This document shows, piece by piece, positions 1 to 6,928 of a stretch of 8,748 nucleotides of DNA. Location: positions 1-8,748 of the forward strand of contig JADZBJ010000463.1 in assembly GCA_020852155.1 (NCBI GenBank), read 5' to 3'. Position numbers and translations under genes: made by a program. The DNA comes from Saprospiraceae bacterium (lineage in GTDB: Bacteria; Bacteroidota; Bacteroidia; Chitinophagales; Saprospiraceae). The notes beneath the pieces are model-generated. The model was not told the origin of the DNA and made no database searches. It was given only the letters and a program-made list of their open reading frames with translations. Each line of letters opens with the position of its first letter. The first letter of the stretch is position 1.

Positions 1-920
1 ATGGGTACGTCATTGACAAAATTCTCGAAGGGGTCTTCCGAACTGTCACCCACCATTTCGATGGTCATAAATACCCATGAAATGACGGTTGTAAACGGGA
101 TGACCAGCCAGATAAAACTTTCGCCTAGTTTTTCAAACTCCATGACCAGTGCAAGCGGGAGCATCAGGACGAATATCCAGGTGAATATTTTACTAAAATA
201 AGCGTACTGGCGCGGAAAAGGCGTGTTTTTAATGCGTTCGCAGCGACCTTGTTCATTGTAAAATTCGCGCAGCGTATTCATCATTTCCATGTGCCGGAAA
301 TCATCCGTCAGGCTTTGTTTTTCCATCAGATGCTTCAAATCCTCGCCCTGCTGTCGGATAATCTGCGCTGGCATATTTTGAACAGTCGTCAGTTTTTCAT
401 ACTCCTGTATATCCAGAAACGGTTTTACTTCCTGCTCCCAGTGCGCTCTTTCCGGGCTTCCAAAATGATAATTTTTGATGGCGCCGTGATAATTAATGCT
501 GAATGTGGTCGGCTTTCGAAGTTGGAGCCGCAAGGCATTGATAAAGGCTAAATACCTGTAAATCAATCTTTTTTGAATGTTGTAAATTTCAGAATCGCTT
601 AGATTGGTTGGTGTAAAGCCATTGGAAATAAAGCTCATCACCTGATTGCCCCAGGTGCGGCTGTTGTTCACAATACCTCCCCATGCCGTACGCGCTTCCC
701 AGAATCGGTCGTAGCTCTGGTTGTTCTTGAAACCCAGGTAAAATGAAACAGCGATACCAATCGTGCTGACCGGCGCAAAAGGGATCGCCAGATTTAGCCC
801 CCGCATGTGAAAAAACATGTGAATCAATACGACGAGCGTACTCCAAAAAATGTAAAACAGGACGTATTTCCAGGCGAAAGAGAAGATAATTCGCCAACTA
901 AGGTTACGAATAATATACAT
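1..920 (-). CDS. Bestrophin family ion channel (3' end beyond the window)
   Basis: Membrane channel of the bestrophin/UPF0187 (RFP-TM) family. Animal members are calcium-activated chloride channels; characterised bacterial homologues form pentameric, largely cation-selective channels, so ion selectivity cannot be read from this sequence. The frame is open for 306 complete codons from the ATG at 920 to the window edge. Family motifs are clear: FKNNQSYDRFWEAR at residues 64-77 after the first membrane helices (about 19-38 and 44-63), CERIKNTPFPRQY at 227-239, two further helices at about 243-260 and 267-288, and the acidic gate-region segment GDSSEDPFENFVNDVP at 291-306. Only a short C-terminal tail should be missing. 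The start lies 21 bases after the xseA stop, so the two are probably co-transcribed. No Shine-Dalgarno sequence is visible. The family assignment is firm; the physiological role is unknown. Confidence 0.93.
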   Translation of the reverse strand, partial: MYIIRNLSWRIIFSFAWKYVLFYIFWSTLVVLIHMFFHMRGLNLAIPFAPVSTIGIAVSFYLGFKNNQSYDRFWEARTAWGGIVNNSRTWGNQVMSFISNGFTPTNLSDSEIYNIQKRLIYRYLAFINALRLQLRKPTTFSINYHGAIKNYHFGSPERAHWEQEVKPFLDIQEYEKLTTVQNMPAQIIRQQGEDLKHLMEKQSLTDDFRHMEMMNTLREFYNEQGRCERIKNTPFPRQYAYFSKIFTWIFVLMLPLALVMEFEKLGESFIWLVIPFTTVISWVFMTIEMVGDSSEDPFENFVNDVP

Positions 921-941
921 GAGGGCGAAGGTAAATGGTTT

Positions 942-2168
942 CTACTTCTTCACAACGGAGATAATCTCGCCTGACGACAAGCGTGTAATAATGGTATCTC
1001 CATCCAGCAGCAATTCCGGGTCGGTCATTATTTTGCCGGCTTTGAGCGTCATCGAATAACCGCGTTTCAGGATGGTTTGCGGCGAAAGCGAATGCAACAG
1101 TTTTTCGGTTTGTATCAGATTTTGCTTCAAACGCTGCATGTGCCAGGATGCCAACACGGGTAATTGTTGTTCGATATGGGCGAGTTGTTCGCGAGTTTGC
1201 GTGAGTTTGCGGTCGCTAATCAGGTGCAACCACTTTTCCTGCTGCGTCAGGGCCGCCTCCAGACCTTTGATGCGCCATTGAGCAGCCAATTGTATCTGTT
1301 GCGCGGTTTGCATCAGGCGATTTTCAAAAAACAGGTTGTGCTGAATGATGGCTTCCGCCACAGCCGTTGGAGTCTTTAAAGCCATAAAAGCCACTTTATC
1401 CAACACTGAATCGTCGGTTTCATGGCCAATACCTGTCAAAACAGGCAAATTCAGGTGTGCCGCTGCGCGGGCCATTTCATAGCCGTCAAATACAGACAAA
1501 TCCAGTTTGCTGCCGCCGCCCCGGATGACGACGACACAATCGAATGCATATTTGGCCTGAGCAATCCGTTCAAATGCATCAATGATCTCCATTTCGGCAT
1601 TTTTACCCTGAACGGCCACGTCAAACAAGACTGTTTCGATGCGGTAGTCAAAAGCGTTGTTTTCAAGTTGATCCATGAAATCGGCCAGACCGGCAGCCGT
1701 CGAAGAACTGACCACCGCAATGCGTTGCAATACTGGCTTCAGTTGTAACTGTTTGTTGCGCTCCAACAGCCCGTCTGTCTGAAGTCGTTGAAGGGTTTGT
1801 CGGCGCTGGAGTTCCAGCAAACCCAGGGTATAGGCAGCGTCAACATCCTGAATATGCAGCCGATAGCCGTATTTGATGTGAAAATCCACCCGCACCTGCA
1901 TCCGCAAAGTAAGTCCGGCCTGAAGCAAATCAGGCAGATTCAGGTCTGGCGTCCGCAAAAGTCGCCGGAAATCCGAGGCCCAAAGAATGGCTTCGGCCTG
2001 CGCGAGCGTTTCGTCTGATTCGTCGCTTTTTTGCACCAAACTGATATAATAATGGCCACGCGACAAGGCGCAATGCGCAATTTCAGCAGAAATCCAGACT
2101 GGTTCTGTGAAATTCAGCGCAACGGCTCGTTGCACATGTTCATTCAAGTCAAAAAGCGAATAGGTCAT
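942..2168 (-). CDS. xseA: Exodeoxyribonuclease VII large subunit
   Basis: Catalytic large subunit of exonuclease VII, which degrades single-stranded DNA from both ends into oligonucleotides in repair and recombination. The 408-residue product has an N-terminal OB-fold region (about 1-110; SLFDLNEHVQRAVALNF, then VWISAEI). The catalytic region follows, with SSSTAAGLADF at 154-164, IRGGGSKLDL at 215-224 and TGIGHETDDSVLDKVA at 245-260. A long glutamine-rich, coiled-coil-like stretch spans about 276-358, and the C-terminal LSPQTILKRGYS motif is at 361-372. The ATG at 2168 puts three residues before the conserved SLFDLNEH block. An in-frame TTG at 2192 would add eight residues (MQATTQQE) and cannot be excluded. 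The small subunit gene xseB, often adjacent in other bacteria, does not follow; a bestrophin gene does. The enzyme needs XseB, so it should be encoded elsewhere. Confidence 0.95.
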   Translation of the reverse strand: MTYSLFDLNEHVQRAVALNFTEPVWISAEIAHCALSRGHYYISLVQKSDESDETLAQAEAILWASDFRRLLRTPDLNLPDLLQAGLTLRMQVRVDFHIKYGYRLHIQDVDAAYTLGLLELQRRQTLQRLQTDGLLERNKQLQLKPVLQRIAVVSSSTAAGLADFMDQLENNAFDYRIETVLFDVAVQGKNAEMEIIDAFERIAQAKYAFDCVVVIRGGGSKLDLSVFDGYEMARAAAHLNLPVLTGIGHETDDSVLDKVAFMALKTPTAVAEAIIQHNLFFENRLMQTAQQIQLAAQWRIKGLEAALTQQEKWLHLISDRKLTQTREQLAHIEQQLPVLASWHMQRLKQNLIQTEKLLHSLSPQTILKRGYSMTLKAGKIMTDPELLLDGDTIITRLSSGEIISVVKK

Positions 2169-2226
2169 TTCTTGCTGCGTCGTTGCCTGCAAAATAACAT
2201 CATCTTTAAATTCCCGTCAGACTATT

Positions 2227-2234
2227 TACTTTTG
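2227..2234 (+). promoter_or_regulatory. Candidate -7 promoter element for the acyl-CoA dehydrogenase gene
   Basis: TACTTTTG is an exact match to the Bacteroidetes -7 consensus TAnnTTTG. It lies in the 210-base divergent gap between xseA and the acyl-CoA dehydrogenase gene. Transcription would begin near 2241, giving a leader of roughly 138 bases. The expected upstream TTTG element is only weakly represented (CTTTAAA around 2204-2210). The call rests on one short motif in a suitable place, so it is tentative. Confidence 0.35.
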
Positions 2235-2378
2235 CTCCTGCAAATTCACCACACCACCGCCAGTAAAGAGATTATCCGGGATTTCAGGATGGAGATGAAA
2301 AGGGCCGTTACAGGCCAGGCGAGAAAAACCCCGGATAACTTCAAGCAGCGTTCACTCTTTGAAAAACAACCTGACATT

Positions 2379-3530
2379 ATGAGCCAAACCGATCATTACC
2401 ACAACGACAACCTGCAGCTGATTCGCCAAAGCGCCAGAGATTTTGCTGAAACACATATTCGTCCGTATGTCATGGAATGGGACGAGAGCCAGTATTTCCC
2501 TATTGAACTATTTCATGAAATGGGTCATCATGGATTTCTGGGCGTGCTGGTACCCGAACAATACGGCGGCGCAGGGCTGGGTTATCAGGAATACGTTACC
2601 ATTATTGAAGAAATCGCCAAGGTGTGCGGCTCCATCGGCCTGAGTGTAGCAGCGCATAATTCCTTGTGCACCAATCATATACTTTCTTTTGGATCTGACT
2701 ATATCAAAGAAAAGTTTCTCCCGCGCCTGGCAACAGGAAAATGCGTAGGCGCCTGGGGATTGACAGAACCCAATACCGGCTCTGACGCCATGCGTATGCA
2801 ATGCGTGGCCACCAAAGACGGCGACCATTGGGTGCTGAACGGCACCAAATGCTGGATCACCCACGGCATCAGCGGCGAAGTGGCCGTTGTTATCGTTCGC
2901 ACGGGCGAACTGCTTGACAGCCGCGGCATGACGGCTTTTGTAGTCGAACGCGGCACGCCGGGTTTTAAAGCCGGTAAAAAAGAAAACAAACTCGGTATGC
3001 GCGCCAGCGAAACGGCGGAAATGATTTTCGATAACTGCCGCATTCCTGATAGCCATGTGCTGGGCGAAGTGGGCGACGGATTTATCCAGGCTATGAAAAT
3101 TCTGGATGGCGGCCGTATATCTATTGCAGCTTTGTCAATGGGTATTGCCAAAGGCGCTTATGAAGCCTCTGTGAAATATTCCAAAGAGCGCCATCAATTT
3201 GGCCACCCGATCAGTCAATTTCAGGCCATCTCCTTCAAACTGGCAGATATGGCGACCAAAATCGAGGCCTCCGAATTGCTCATCCGCCAGGCGGCGTACT
3301 TGAAAAACGCCCATGAAAAATGCACCAAACAGGCGGCCATGGCGAAATATTATGCCTCGGAAGTGAGTGTACAAGTGAGCACAGAAGCCGTCCAGATCTT
3401 TGGCGGATATGGCTATACCAAGGATTTTCCGGTTGAAAAGTTCTACCGCGACTCAAAATTATGCACCATCGGCGAGGGCACTTCTGAAGTTCAGAAATTA
3501 GTCATTGCCCGTGAAGCGTTGCGCGGATAA
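2379..3530 (+). CDS. Acyl-CoA dehydrogenase
   Basis: FAD-dependent enzyme that oxidises acyl-CoA to trans-2-enoyl-CoA and passes electrons to electron-transfer flavoprotein; cytosolic, in fatty-acid or branched-chain amino-acid breakdown. The 383-residue length is typical of the short/medium-chain class. The helical N-terminal domain (1-120) contains GVLVPEQYGGAGLG at 55-68. The FAD and substrate-binding beta domain has WGLTEPNTGSDA at 126-137 and LNGTKCWITHG at 153-163. The C-terminal domain has the signature GRISIAALSMGIAKGAYEAS at 245-264, QFGHPISQFQ at 273-282 and the FGGYGYTKDFPVEKFYRD block at 341-358. The expected catalytic base is Glu366 in IGEGTSEVQKLVIAR. The ATG at 2379 was chosen because homology starts there; the open frame reaches back to 2031 but runs antisense to xseA without family similarity. 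Acyl chain specificity cannot be determined from this sequence. No electron-transfer flavoprotein or thiolase gene is nearby. Confidence 0.95.
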   Translation: MSQTDHYHNDNLQLIRQSARDFAETHIRPYVMEWDESQYFPIELFHEMGHHGFLGVLVPEQYGGAGLGYQEYVTIIEEIAKVCGSIGLSVAAHNSLCTNHILSFGSDYIKEKFLPRLATGKCVGAWGLTEPNTGSDAMRMQCVATKDGDHWVLNGTKCWITHGISGEVAVVIVRTGELLDSRGMTAFVVERGTPGFKAGKKENKLGMRASETAEMIFDNCRIPDSHVLGEVGDGFIQAMKILDGGRISIAALSMGIAKGAYEASVKYSKERHQFGHPISQFQAISFKLADMATKIEASELLIRQAAYLKNAHEKCTKQAAMAKYYASEVSVQVSTEAVQIFGGYGYTKDFPVEKFYRDSKLCTIGEGTSEVQKLVIAREALRG

Positions 3531-3740
3531 ACTTTGCCGGAAAAATACTCCGTTTAATAGTTAATCAATACCGCTTTCTAAAAGATCATTTTTTAACAAT
3601 CCAACTACGTGACCAAGTTGTCGGTATAGCGTCTTTTTAACTGTTTTCAAAAAGATGATAACAGCGTGGCAACGATTTGATACATTTTTTGTGTCTTTGC
3701 ATTGATTTTAACCGTTGACCTCTTTACCATATCTTCTAAC

Positions 3741-4337
3741 GTGACAGCACCTGCCACGCTCAAGCGCAAGACGGAATACACTGATTCGGAACTGATCGCG
3801 CTTTTCTTGCGTGAACAGAACCCGAATCATTTTACCCTTCTTTATCGCAGGTATGCCGGTAAAGTGTTCGCTAAATGTATTTCGATGCTTGGCGACGAAG
3901 GGCAAGCCCGAGATGCCACGCAAGACATTTTTATTAAAGTAACGCTCAATCTTTCCAAATTCACCGAGCAATCCTCCTTTTCAACATGGTTGTATTCCAT
4001 TACTTACAACTATTGTATTGACCTGATTCGAAAGCGCAAAAAGATGCCCATGGTCTTCGCGGAAGACATGAGCAAAGTGAGCAAGGAAACTGAAGTCGAG
4101 ATACCGGATAGCGTGATTCTGGAAATGGAAACCAAGCGCCTCGAACATGTCATGGAACAGCTTCCACCTGCTGACAAAGCCATTCTGTTGATGAAGTATG
4201 CTGACGATCTGTCCATTAAAGACATCAGCGAAGTGTTGGATAAAACCGAAAGCGCCATTAAAATGCAAATCATGCGCGCTAAACACAAAGCTCAAAGCAT
4301 TTATACTTCCATATACGGACGTGACAACATATCATAA
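3741..4337 (+). CDS. ECF-type RNA polymerase sigma factor (sigma-70 family)
   Basis: Alternative sigma factor that directs RNA polymerase to a specific promoter set. The roughly 198-residue protein has region 2 at about 28-101, including LLYRRYAGKVFAKCISML (33-50), DATQDIFIKV (58-67, the core-binding region) and the -10-recognising FSTWLYSITYNYCIDLIRKR (80-99). An acidic linker follows, then region 4 at about 134-185, with LPPADKAILLMKYADDLS and an HTH ending in ESAIKMQIMRAKHKAQ. No ATG precedes the homology. I chose the GTG at 3741; an in-frame TTG at 3702 would add 13 residues without family similarity. TGTCTTTG at 3692-3699 matches seven of eight positions of the -7 promoter consensus and would put the transcript start downstream of that TTG, favouring the GTG. 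The 170-210 bases upstream contain no other gene and no convincing terminator. The two downstream genes share its orientation; no typical membrane anti-sigma factor follows. Confidence 0.92.
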   Translation: MTAPATLKRKTEYTDSELIALFLREQNPNHFTLLYRRYAGKVFAKCISMLGDEGQARDATQDIFIKVTLNLSKFTEQSSFSTWLYSITYNYCIDLIRKRKKMPMVFAEDMSKVSKETEVEIPDSVILEMETKRLEHVMEQLPPADKAILLMKYADDLSIKDISEVLDKTESAIKMQIMRAKHKAQSIYTSIYGRDNIS

Positions 4338-4393
4338 TCCGCCCAAAAACACCATTTTATTACCTGGCATTTCGCCATCAAACACTAATCCAC

Positions 4394-4669
4394 ATGGTCA
4401 ACAACTTAAAAAAATTACAGGCCGATCGGGAGGCCATGCTCCCTCCTGAACTCGAAAACCGAATCTCCAGACATCTCGGCGCTATGGCTGGTTTTGGAAA
4501 GGTTGTTGAACTATTCGTTCCAAACGCCTTGCAAACCGTTGTACGCCTGATCGGCGGAGAAGATTTACCCTGTTTCAAACGGAGTCAATACCGCGACGAA
4601 CTCAGGCACGAACCAGAATGGAGAACACCGCCTAAACCAGGCAACCCCGGCGTACCGAAATCTGAATAA
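4394..4669 (+). CDS. Small protein of unknown function following the ECF sigma factor
   Basis: I do not recognise this 91-residue protein. It starts with an ATG 56 bases after the sigma factor stop and ends 64 bases before the MscS-type gene, all on one strand. Its N-terminus is charged (KKLQADREAMLPPELENRISRHL, seen in two parts: 6-15 and 16-28). A hydrophobic, probably amphipathic helical stretch follows at about 29-54 (GKVVELFVPNALQTVVRLIGG at 35-55, given as one region). A polar, proline-rich tail covers 70-91. There is no signal peptide, no clear membrane helix and no zinc-finger cysteine set; the only cysteine is Cys60. Position suggests a regulator or partner of the sigma factor, such as a small anti-sigma protein, but the sequence does not show this. 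Codon-scale composition looks like its neighbours, and the frame is supported by its operon-like spacing. Confidence 0.72.
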   Translation: MVNNLKKLQADREAMLPPELENRISRHLGAMAGFGKVVELFVPNALQTVVRLIGGEDLPCFKRSQYRDELRHEPEWRTPPKPGNPGVPKSE

Positions 4670-4733
4670 CGACCACCCCTGAAATCATCCCCCCACAAAA
4701 ACGAACAAGTATCATCTTCCTTTTGAGAGAGTA

Positions 4734-5582
4734 ATGGACGCATATACCACTGGCCCGATTGGGCAACTTTTCAGTCAGTTTTCCGCATTTTTCCCCAGAT
4801 TAATCGGGGCCTTGACTGTCTTGTTAATCGGTTATCTGCTGGCGCGCCTAGTACGCAAGCTGTTAAGTACCCTGTTGCAAAAGGTCGGTATTGATCGTTT
4901 GGGTGAAACCCTGAACGATATTGATATTATCCAAAAAACCGGCGTTAAAATCCAGTTTTCGAATATACTGGCTCAATTGGTGTATTTTGTAATGATGCTT
5001 ATTTTCATCATTGCTGCGACTGAAGCGCTGGGCGTTTCAGCGATTACACAATTAGTCACCGATTTCCTGAATTACTTGCCGGCGCTTTTCTCGGCGGGTA
5101 TCGTACTTCTGGCAGGCATTTATCTGGCTGACTTGCTCCGTTCCGCTGTAAAAACGTTATTGGGGTCAATCGGCATTCCTTCTGCCGGTTTAATTTCTTC
5201 TGTCGTTTTCTACTTCCTCTTTGTTACCATTGCTGTCAGCGCGCTGACGCAGGCAAAAATTGCCACTGACTTTATTTCCAATAACCTCACTGTCATCGTT
5301 GGCGCTGTCTCGGCTGCCTTCGCGCTGGGTTATGGTATTGCCAGCCGCGATTTGATGTCCAATTATCTGGCCGGTCAATACAACAAAAACAAGGTGAGGG
5401 TCGGCGATGATATCCGCATCATCGGCGTACGCGGCAAGGTGGTTATGATTGATGCGACCTCGCTCATTCTTCAAACCGACGACCGGGCTATTGTCATTCC
5501 ACTCGGTAAACTAACGACCGAAAAAGTGGAGATTTTCTATCCTGATCCACAAGAAGAAAATTTGCTGGAACCTAAAGTTTAG
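4734..5582 (+). CDS. Short MscS-type mechanosensitive channel family protein
   Basis: Inner-membrane protein of the small-conductance mechanosensitive channel group, expected to release solutes on hypo-osmotic stress. The 282-residue product has about five hydrophobic segments: roughly 22-40, 77-99, 113-135, 151-172 and 184-204. The first ones resemble the conserved TM-helix repeats (PF05552 type) found in this subgroup. The last helix (VIVGAVSAAFALGYGIASRD, 187-206) corresponds to the pore-lining helix with its small residues. The MscS beta domain follows: KVRVGDDIRIIGVRGKVVMI at 220-239 and LQTDDRAIVIPLGKL at 246-260. The large C-terminal alpha/beta domain of E. coli MscS is missing, so this is a compact version. 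A purine-rich GAGAGAG stretch lies at 4725-4731 just before the ATG. The location after a sigma factor suggests envelope-stress or osmotic control, which is inference only. Confidence 0.9.
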   Translation: MDAYTTGPIGQLFSQFSAFFPRLIGALTVLLIGYLLARLVRKLLSTLLQKVGIDRLGETLNDIDIIQKTGVKIQFSNILAQLVYFVMMLIFIIAATEALGVSAITQLVTDFLNYLPALFSAGIVLLAGIYLADLLRSAVKTLLGSIGIPSAGLISSVVFYFLFVTIAVSALTQAKIATDFISNNLTVIVGAVSAAFALGYGIASRDLMSNYLAGQYNKNKVRVGDDIRIIGVRGKVVMIDATSLILQTDDRAIVIPLGKLTTEKVEIFYPDPQEENLLEPKV

Positions 5583-5627
5583 ACGACCTTTTTAAAACGT
5601 TTTCCTCCACTTAATTTACGTTTTAAC

Positions 5628-5658
5628 ACCATTCAGCGCATTTTCAATACTGAATGGT
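5628..5658 (+). terminator. Hairpin downstream of the MscS-type gene, possible weak terminator
   Basis: A perfect 9-bp inverted repeat, ACCATTCAG and CTGAATGGT, encloses a 13-base loop 46 bases after the channel gene stop. No run of T follows, so a classical intrinsic terminator is not shown. It could be an mRNA 3'-end stabiliser, a protein-binding site, or chance. It lies within the 172-base gap before the DUF3078 gene, where I found no convincing promoter. Confidence 0.3.
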
Positions 5659-5754
5659 AACACCATATACATGTTGTTTGTAGCCGGTACCAACCGGTTG
5701 CAGCACTTGCTGTCATCTCATCCTTTTTTTAATTCAAAACAAATTTGCACTCGT

Positions 5755-6732
5755 ATGAAGCAATTTATCTCATTTCTTCTTGCATTTGCCTTTCTGAATG
5801 CAGCCTTTGCTCAGAAAGATCCGACTCAAATGACAGACAAGCGTATAGATGAAGTATCCTCTGCGCTTAAGAAAGACGCCAACGGCTGGAAACGCGGCGG
5901 CGACCTTGGCATTAACCTGTCTGGTCTGGGTATCCTGAATCCACGCCTGAGCGATGGTGCTAATCAGCTGGGTCTGGGCGGTATCATCAACCTGTTTGCC
6001 AACCAGAAAGGCACGAAAGCATTCTGGGAAAACTCGGCGCTGTTACAACTCGGCGCTCTGCGCACTGGTGGCAAAGACAATCCATTTGCTAAAAACGGCG
6101 ATATTTTCAGGTTGAATTCTACCTGGGGTTATGCTGTTTCCGGCGAAAAACTGTTCGTTGCTATTGATGGCCGCGTTGAAACGCCTATGCTGAAAACTTA
6201 TCAGTACAACAGCCTGCGCGTAGCCACTAACCTCGGCGATACACTCCCGCTGATTTCTCAACTGTTCTCACCAGTGAGCTTCATGCTGGCGCCAGGCATG
6301 GTGTACAAACCCAATGCCGACTGGTCGTTCTTTGTTTCTCCTGTTGCTGCCGACCTGATTTATGTAGCCAACGACGATCTTGCTAAACTGGCTGGCGAAC
6401 CACTGGGTAACGAAAATGGCAAAAACAGCCGTATGCTGATCGGCCCTTCGCTCCGTGCCAAGTACACGAAAAAATTCCTGAGCGAGCGCATTGCGTTCAA
6501 CTCATCATTTGGCTGGAACGGCAACTACAAAGACGGACTGAACGGTCGTGCATTGTGGGCTAATCAGATGAATATCCAGCTTTTCAAAGGCTTCGGCCTG
6601 AAACTGACCGGCGAAGCGTTCTACGACCACTACCAACTGGCTACGCTCAATGCCGGTGAAACGGATGAACGCCTGGGCTACGGCACTACTTACCGCGGTG
6701 GCTGGTTCCTGACCTATGGCCGTATTTTCTAA
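5755..6732 (+). CDS. DUF3078 family secreted outer-membrane beta-barrel protein
   Basis: Probable outer-membrane protein of the Bacteroidetes DUF3078 family, whose function is not established. The 325-residue product begins with a clear Sec signal peptide: MKQ, a hydrophobic core (FISFLLAFAFLNAAFA) and likely cleavage after Ala19 before QKD. The mature protein starts with the family GWKRGGD element at 44-50. A series of alternating beta-strand segments follows, including LGLGGIINLFANQKG (72-86) and the conserved KPNADWSFFVSP stretch in the middle. It ends in an aromatic strand, WFLTYGRIF, whose terminal Phe fits the outer-membrane insertion signal of barrels. The ATG at 5755 was chosen because the signal peptide begins there; the 28 codons upstream in frame look non-coding. 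A strong bidirectional terminator follows 19 bases after the stop, so the gene is probably transcribed alone or as the last cistron after the channel gene. Confidence 0.9.
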   Translation: MKQFISFLLAFAFLNAAFAQKDPTQMTDKRIDEVSSALKKDANGWKRGGDLGINLSGLGILNPRLSDGANQLGLGGIINLFANQKGTKAFWENSALLQLGALRTGGKDNPFAKNGDIFRLNSTWGYAVSGEKLFVAIDGRVETPMLKTYQYNSLRVATNLGDTLPLISQLFSPVSFMLAPGMVYKPNADWSFFVSPVAADLIYVANDDLAKLAGEPLGNENGKNSRMLIGPSLRAKYTKKFLSERIAFNSSFGWNGNYKDGLNGRALWANQMNIQLFKGFGLKLTGEAFYDHYQLATLNAGETDERLGYGTTYRGGWFLTYGRIF

Positions 6733-6751
6733 GCGATTATCAAGCCATATT

Positions 6752-6802
6752 CAATAAAAAAGCGGCTTGTTCCAACATTCGGAACAGGCCGCTTTTTTAT
6801 TG
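6752..6802. terminator. Bidirectional intrinsic terminator between convergent genes
   Basis: A 22-bp inverted repeat (6752-6773 with 6781-6802, one G-T pair) has a GC-rich core, GCGGC.TGTTCC, and a 7-base loop (AACATTC). Six A residues on the left and six T residues on the right make a U-tract in either direction. It lies 19 bases after the DUF3078 stop and can serve both that gene and the convergent Nudix-type regulator. Confidence 0.93.
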
Positions 6803-6806
6803 CGTA

Positions 6807-6928
6807 AATGCGTGAATGAGTGAATGAGTTTGTGAATGCGGGAATGAGTGAATGAGTGAATGAGTGAATGATTTTGCTGATCTATGCAAGCAAAATCATT
6901 CATTCACTCATTCGCTCATTCACGCATT
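6807..6928. repeat. Inverted array of GAATGAGT octamer repeats forming a long hairpin
   Basis: The left side holds tandem GAATGAGT units: two at 6814-6829, a variant GAATGCGG at 6834-6841, and about 3.6 perfect copies at 6842-6870. The right side (6897-6928) holds the complementary ATTCACTC-type units. The arms pair in two blocks: 6807-6829 with 6906-6928 (23 bp, one G-T pair), and 6861-6877 with 6890-6906 (about 17 bp, one G-T pair, sharing base 6906). A 12-base loop (6878-6889) remains, along with a roughly 31-base excess on the left arm. The right arm overlaps the stop codon of the Nudix-type gene by two bases. It could act as a second terminator, an mRNA 3' structure or a dispersed repeat; the sequence alone does not decide. 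Confidence 0.88.

Noticed and set aside
589..897. 102-codon minus-strand open frame
   Set aside because: It lies in another frame of the bestrophin gene, which has the conserved NNQSYDRFWEAR motif in its own frame.
2031..2378. 116-codon upstream extension of the acyl-CoA dehydrogenase frame
   Set aside because: It overlaps the 5' part of xseA in antisense and adds no family similarity. The product from the ATG at 2379 has the usual length and N-terminus.
2508..3151. Two long minus-strand open frames opposite the acyl-CoA dehydrogenase gene
   Set aside because: They are antisense shadows of a well-conserved enzyme, caused by its codon composition.
3531..3600. Terminator after the acyl-CoA dehydrogenase gene
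   Set aside because: I found only very short complementary stretches (for example CGG and CCG around AAAAATACT) and no stem followed by a T-run.
3602..3620. CAACT/AGTTG inverted repeat upstream of the sigma factor as an operator
   Set aside because: Five-base arms are expected by chance in such a region, and it is not placed next to a supported promoter.
5740..5747. CAAATTTG as a -7 promoter element for the DUF3078 gene
   Set aside because: It differs from the consensus at the first base and would place the transcript start on the ATG, leaving no leader.
6807..6928. Possible CRISPR or CRISPR-like array
   Set aside because: Units are 8 bases, directly adjacent, without spacers, and occur in inverted orientation; no cas genes are present.
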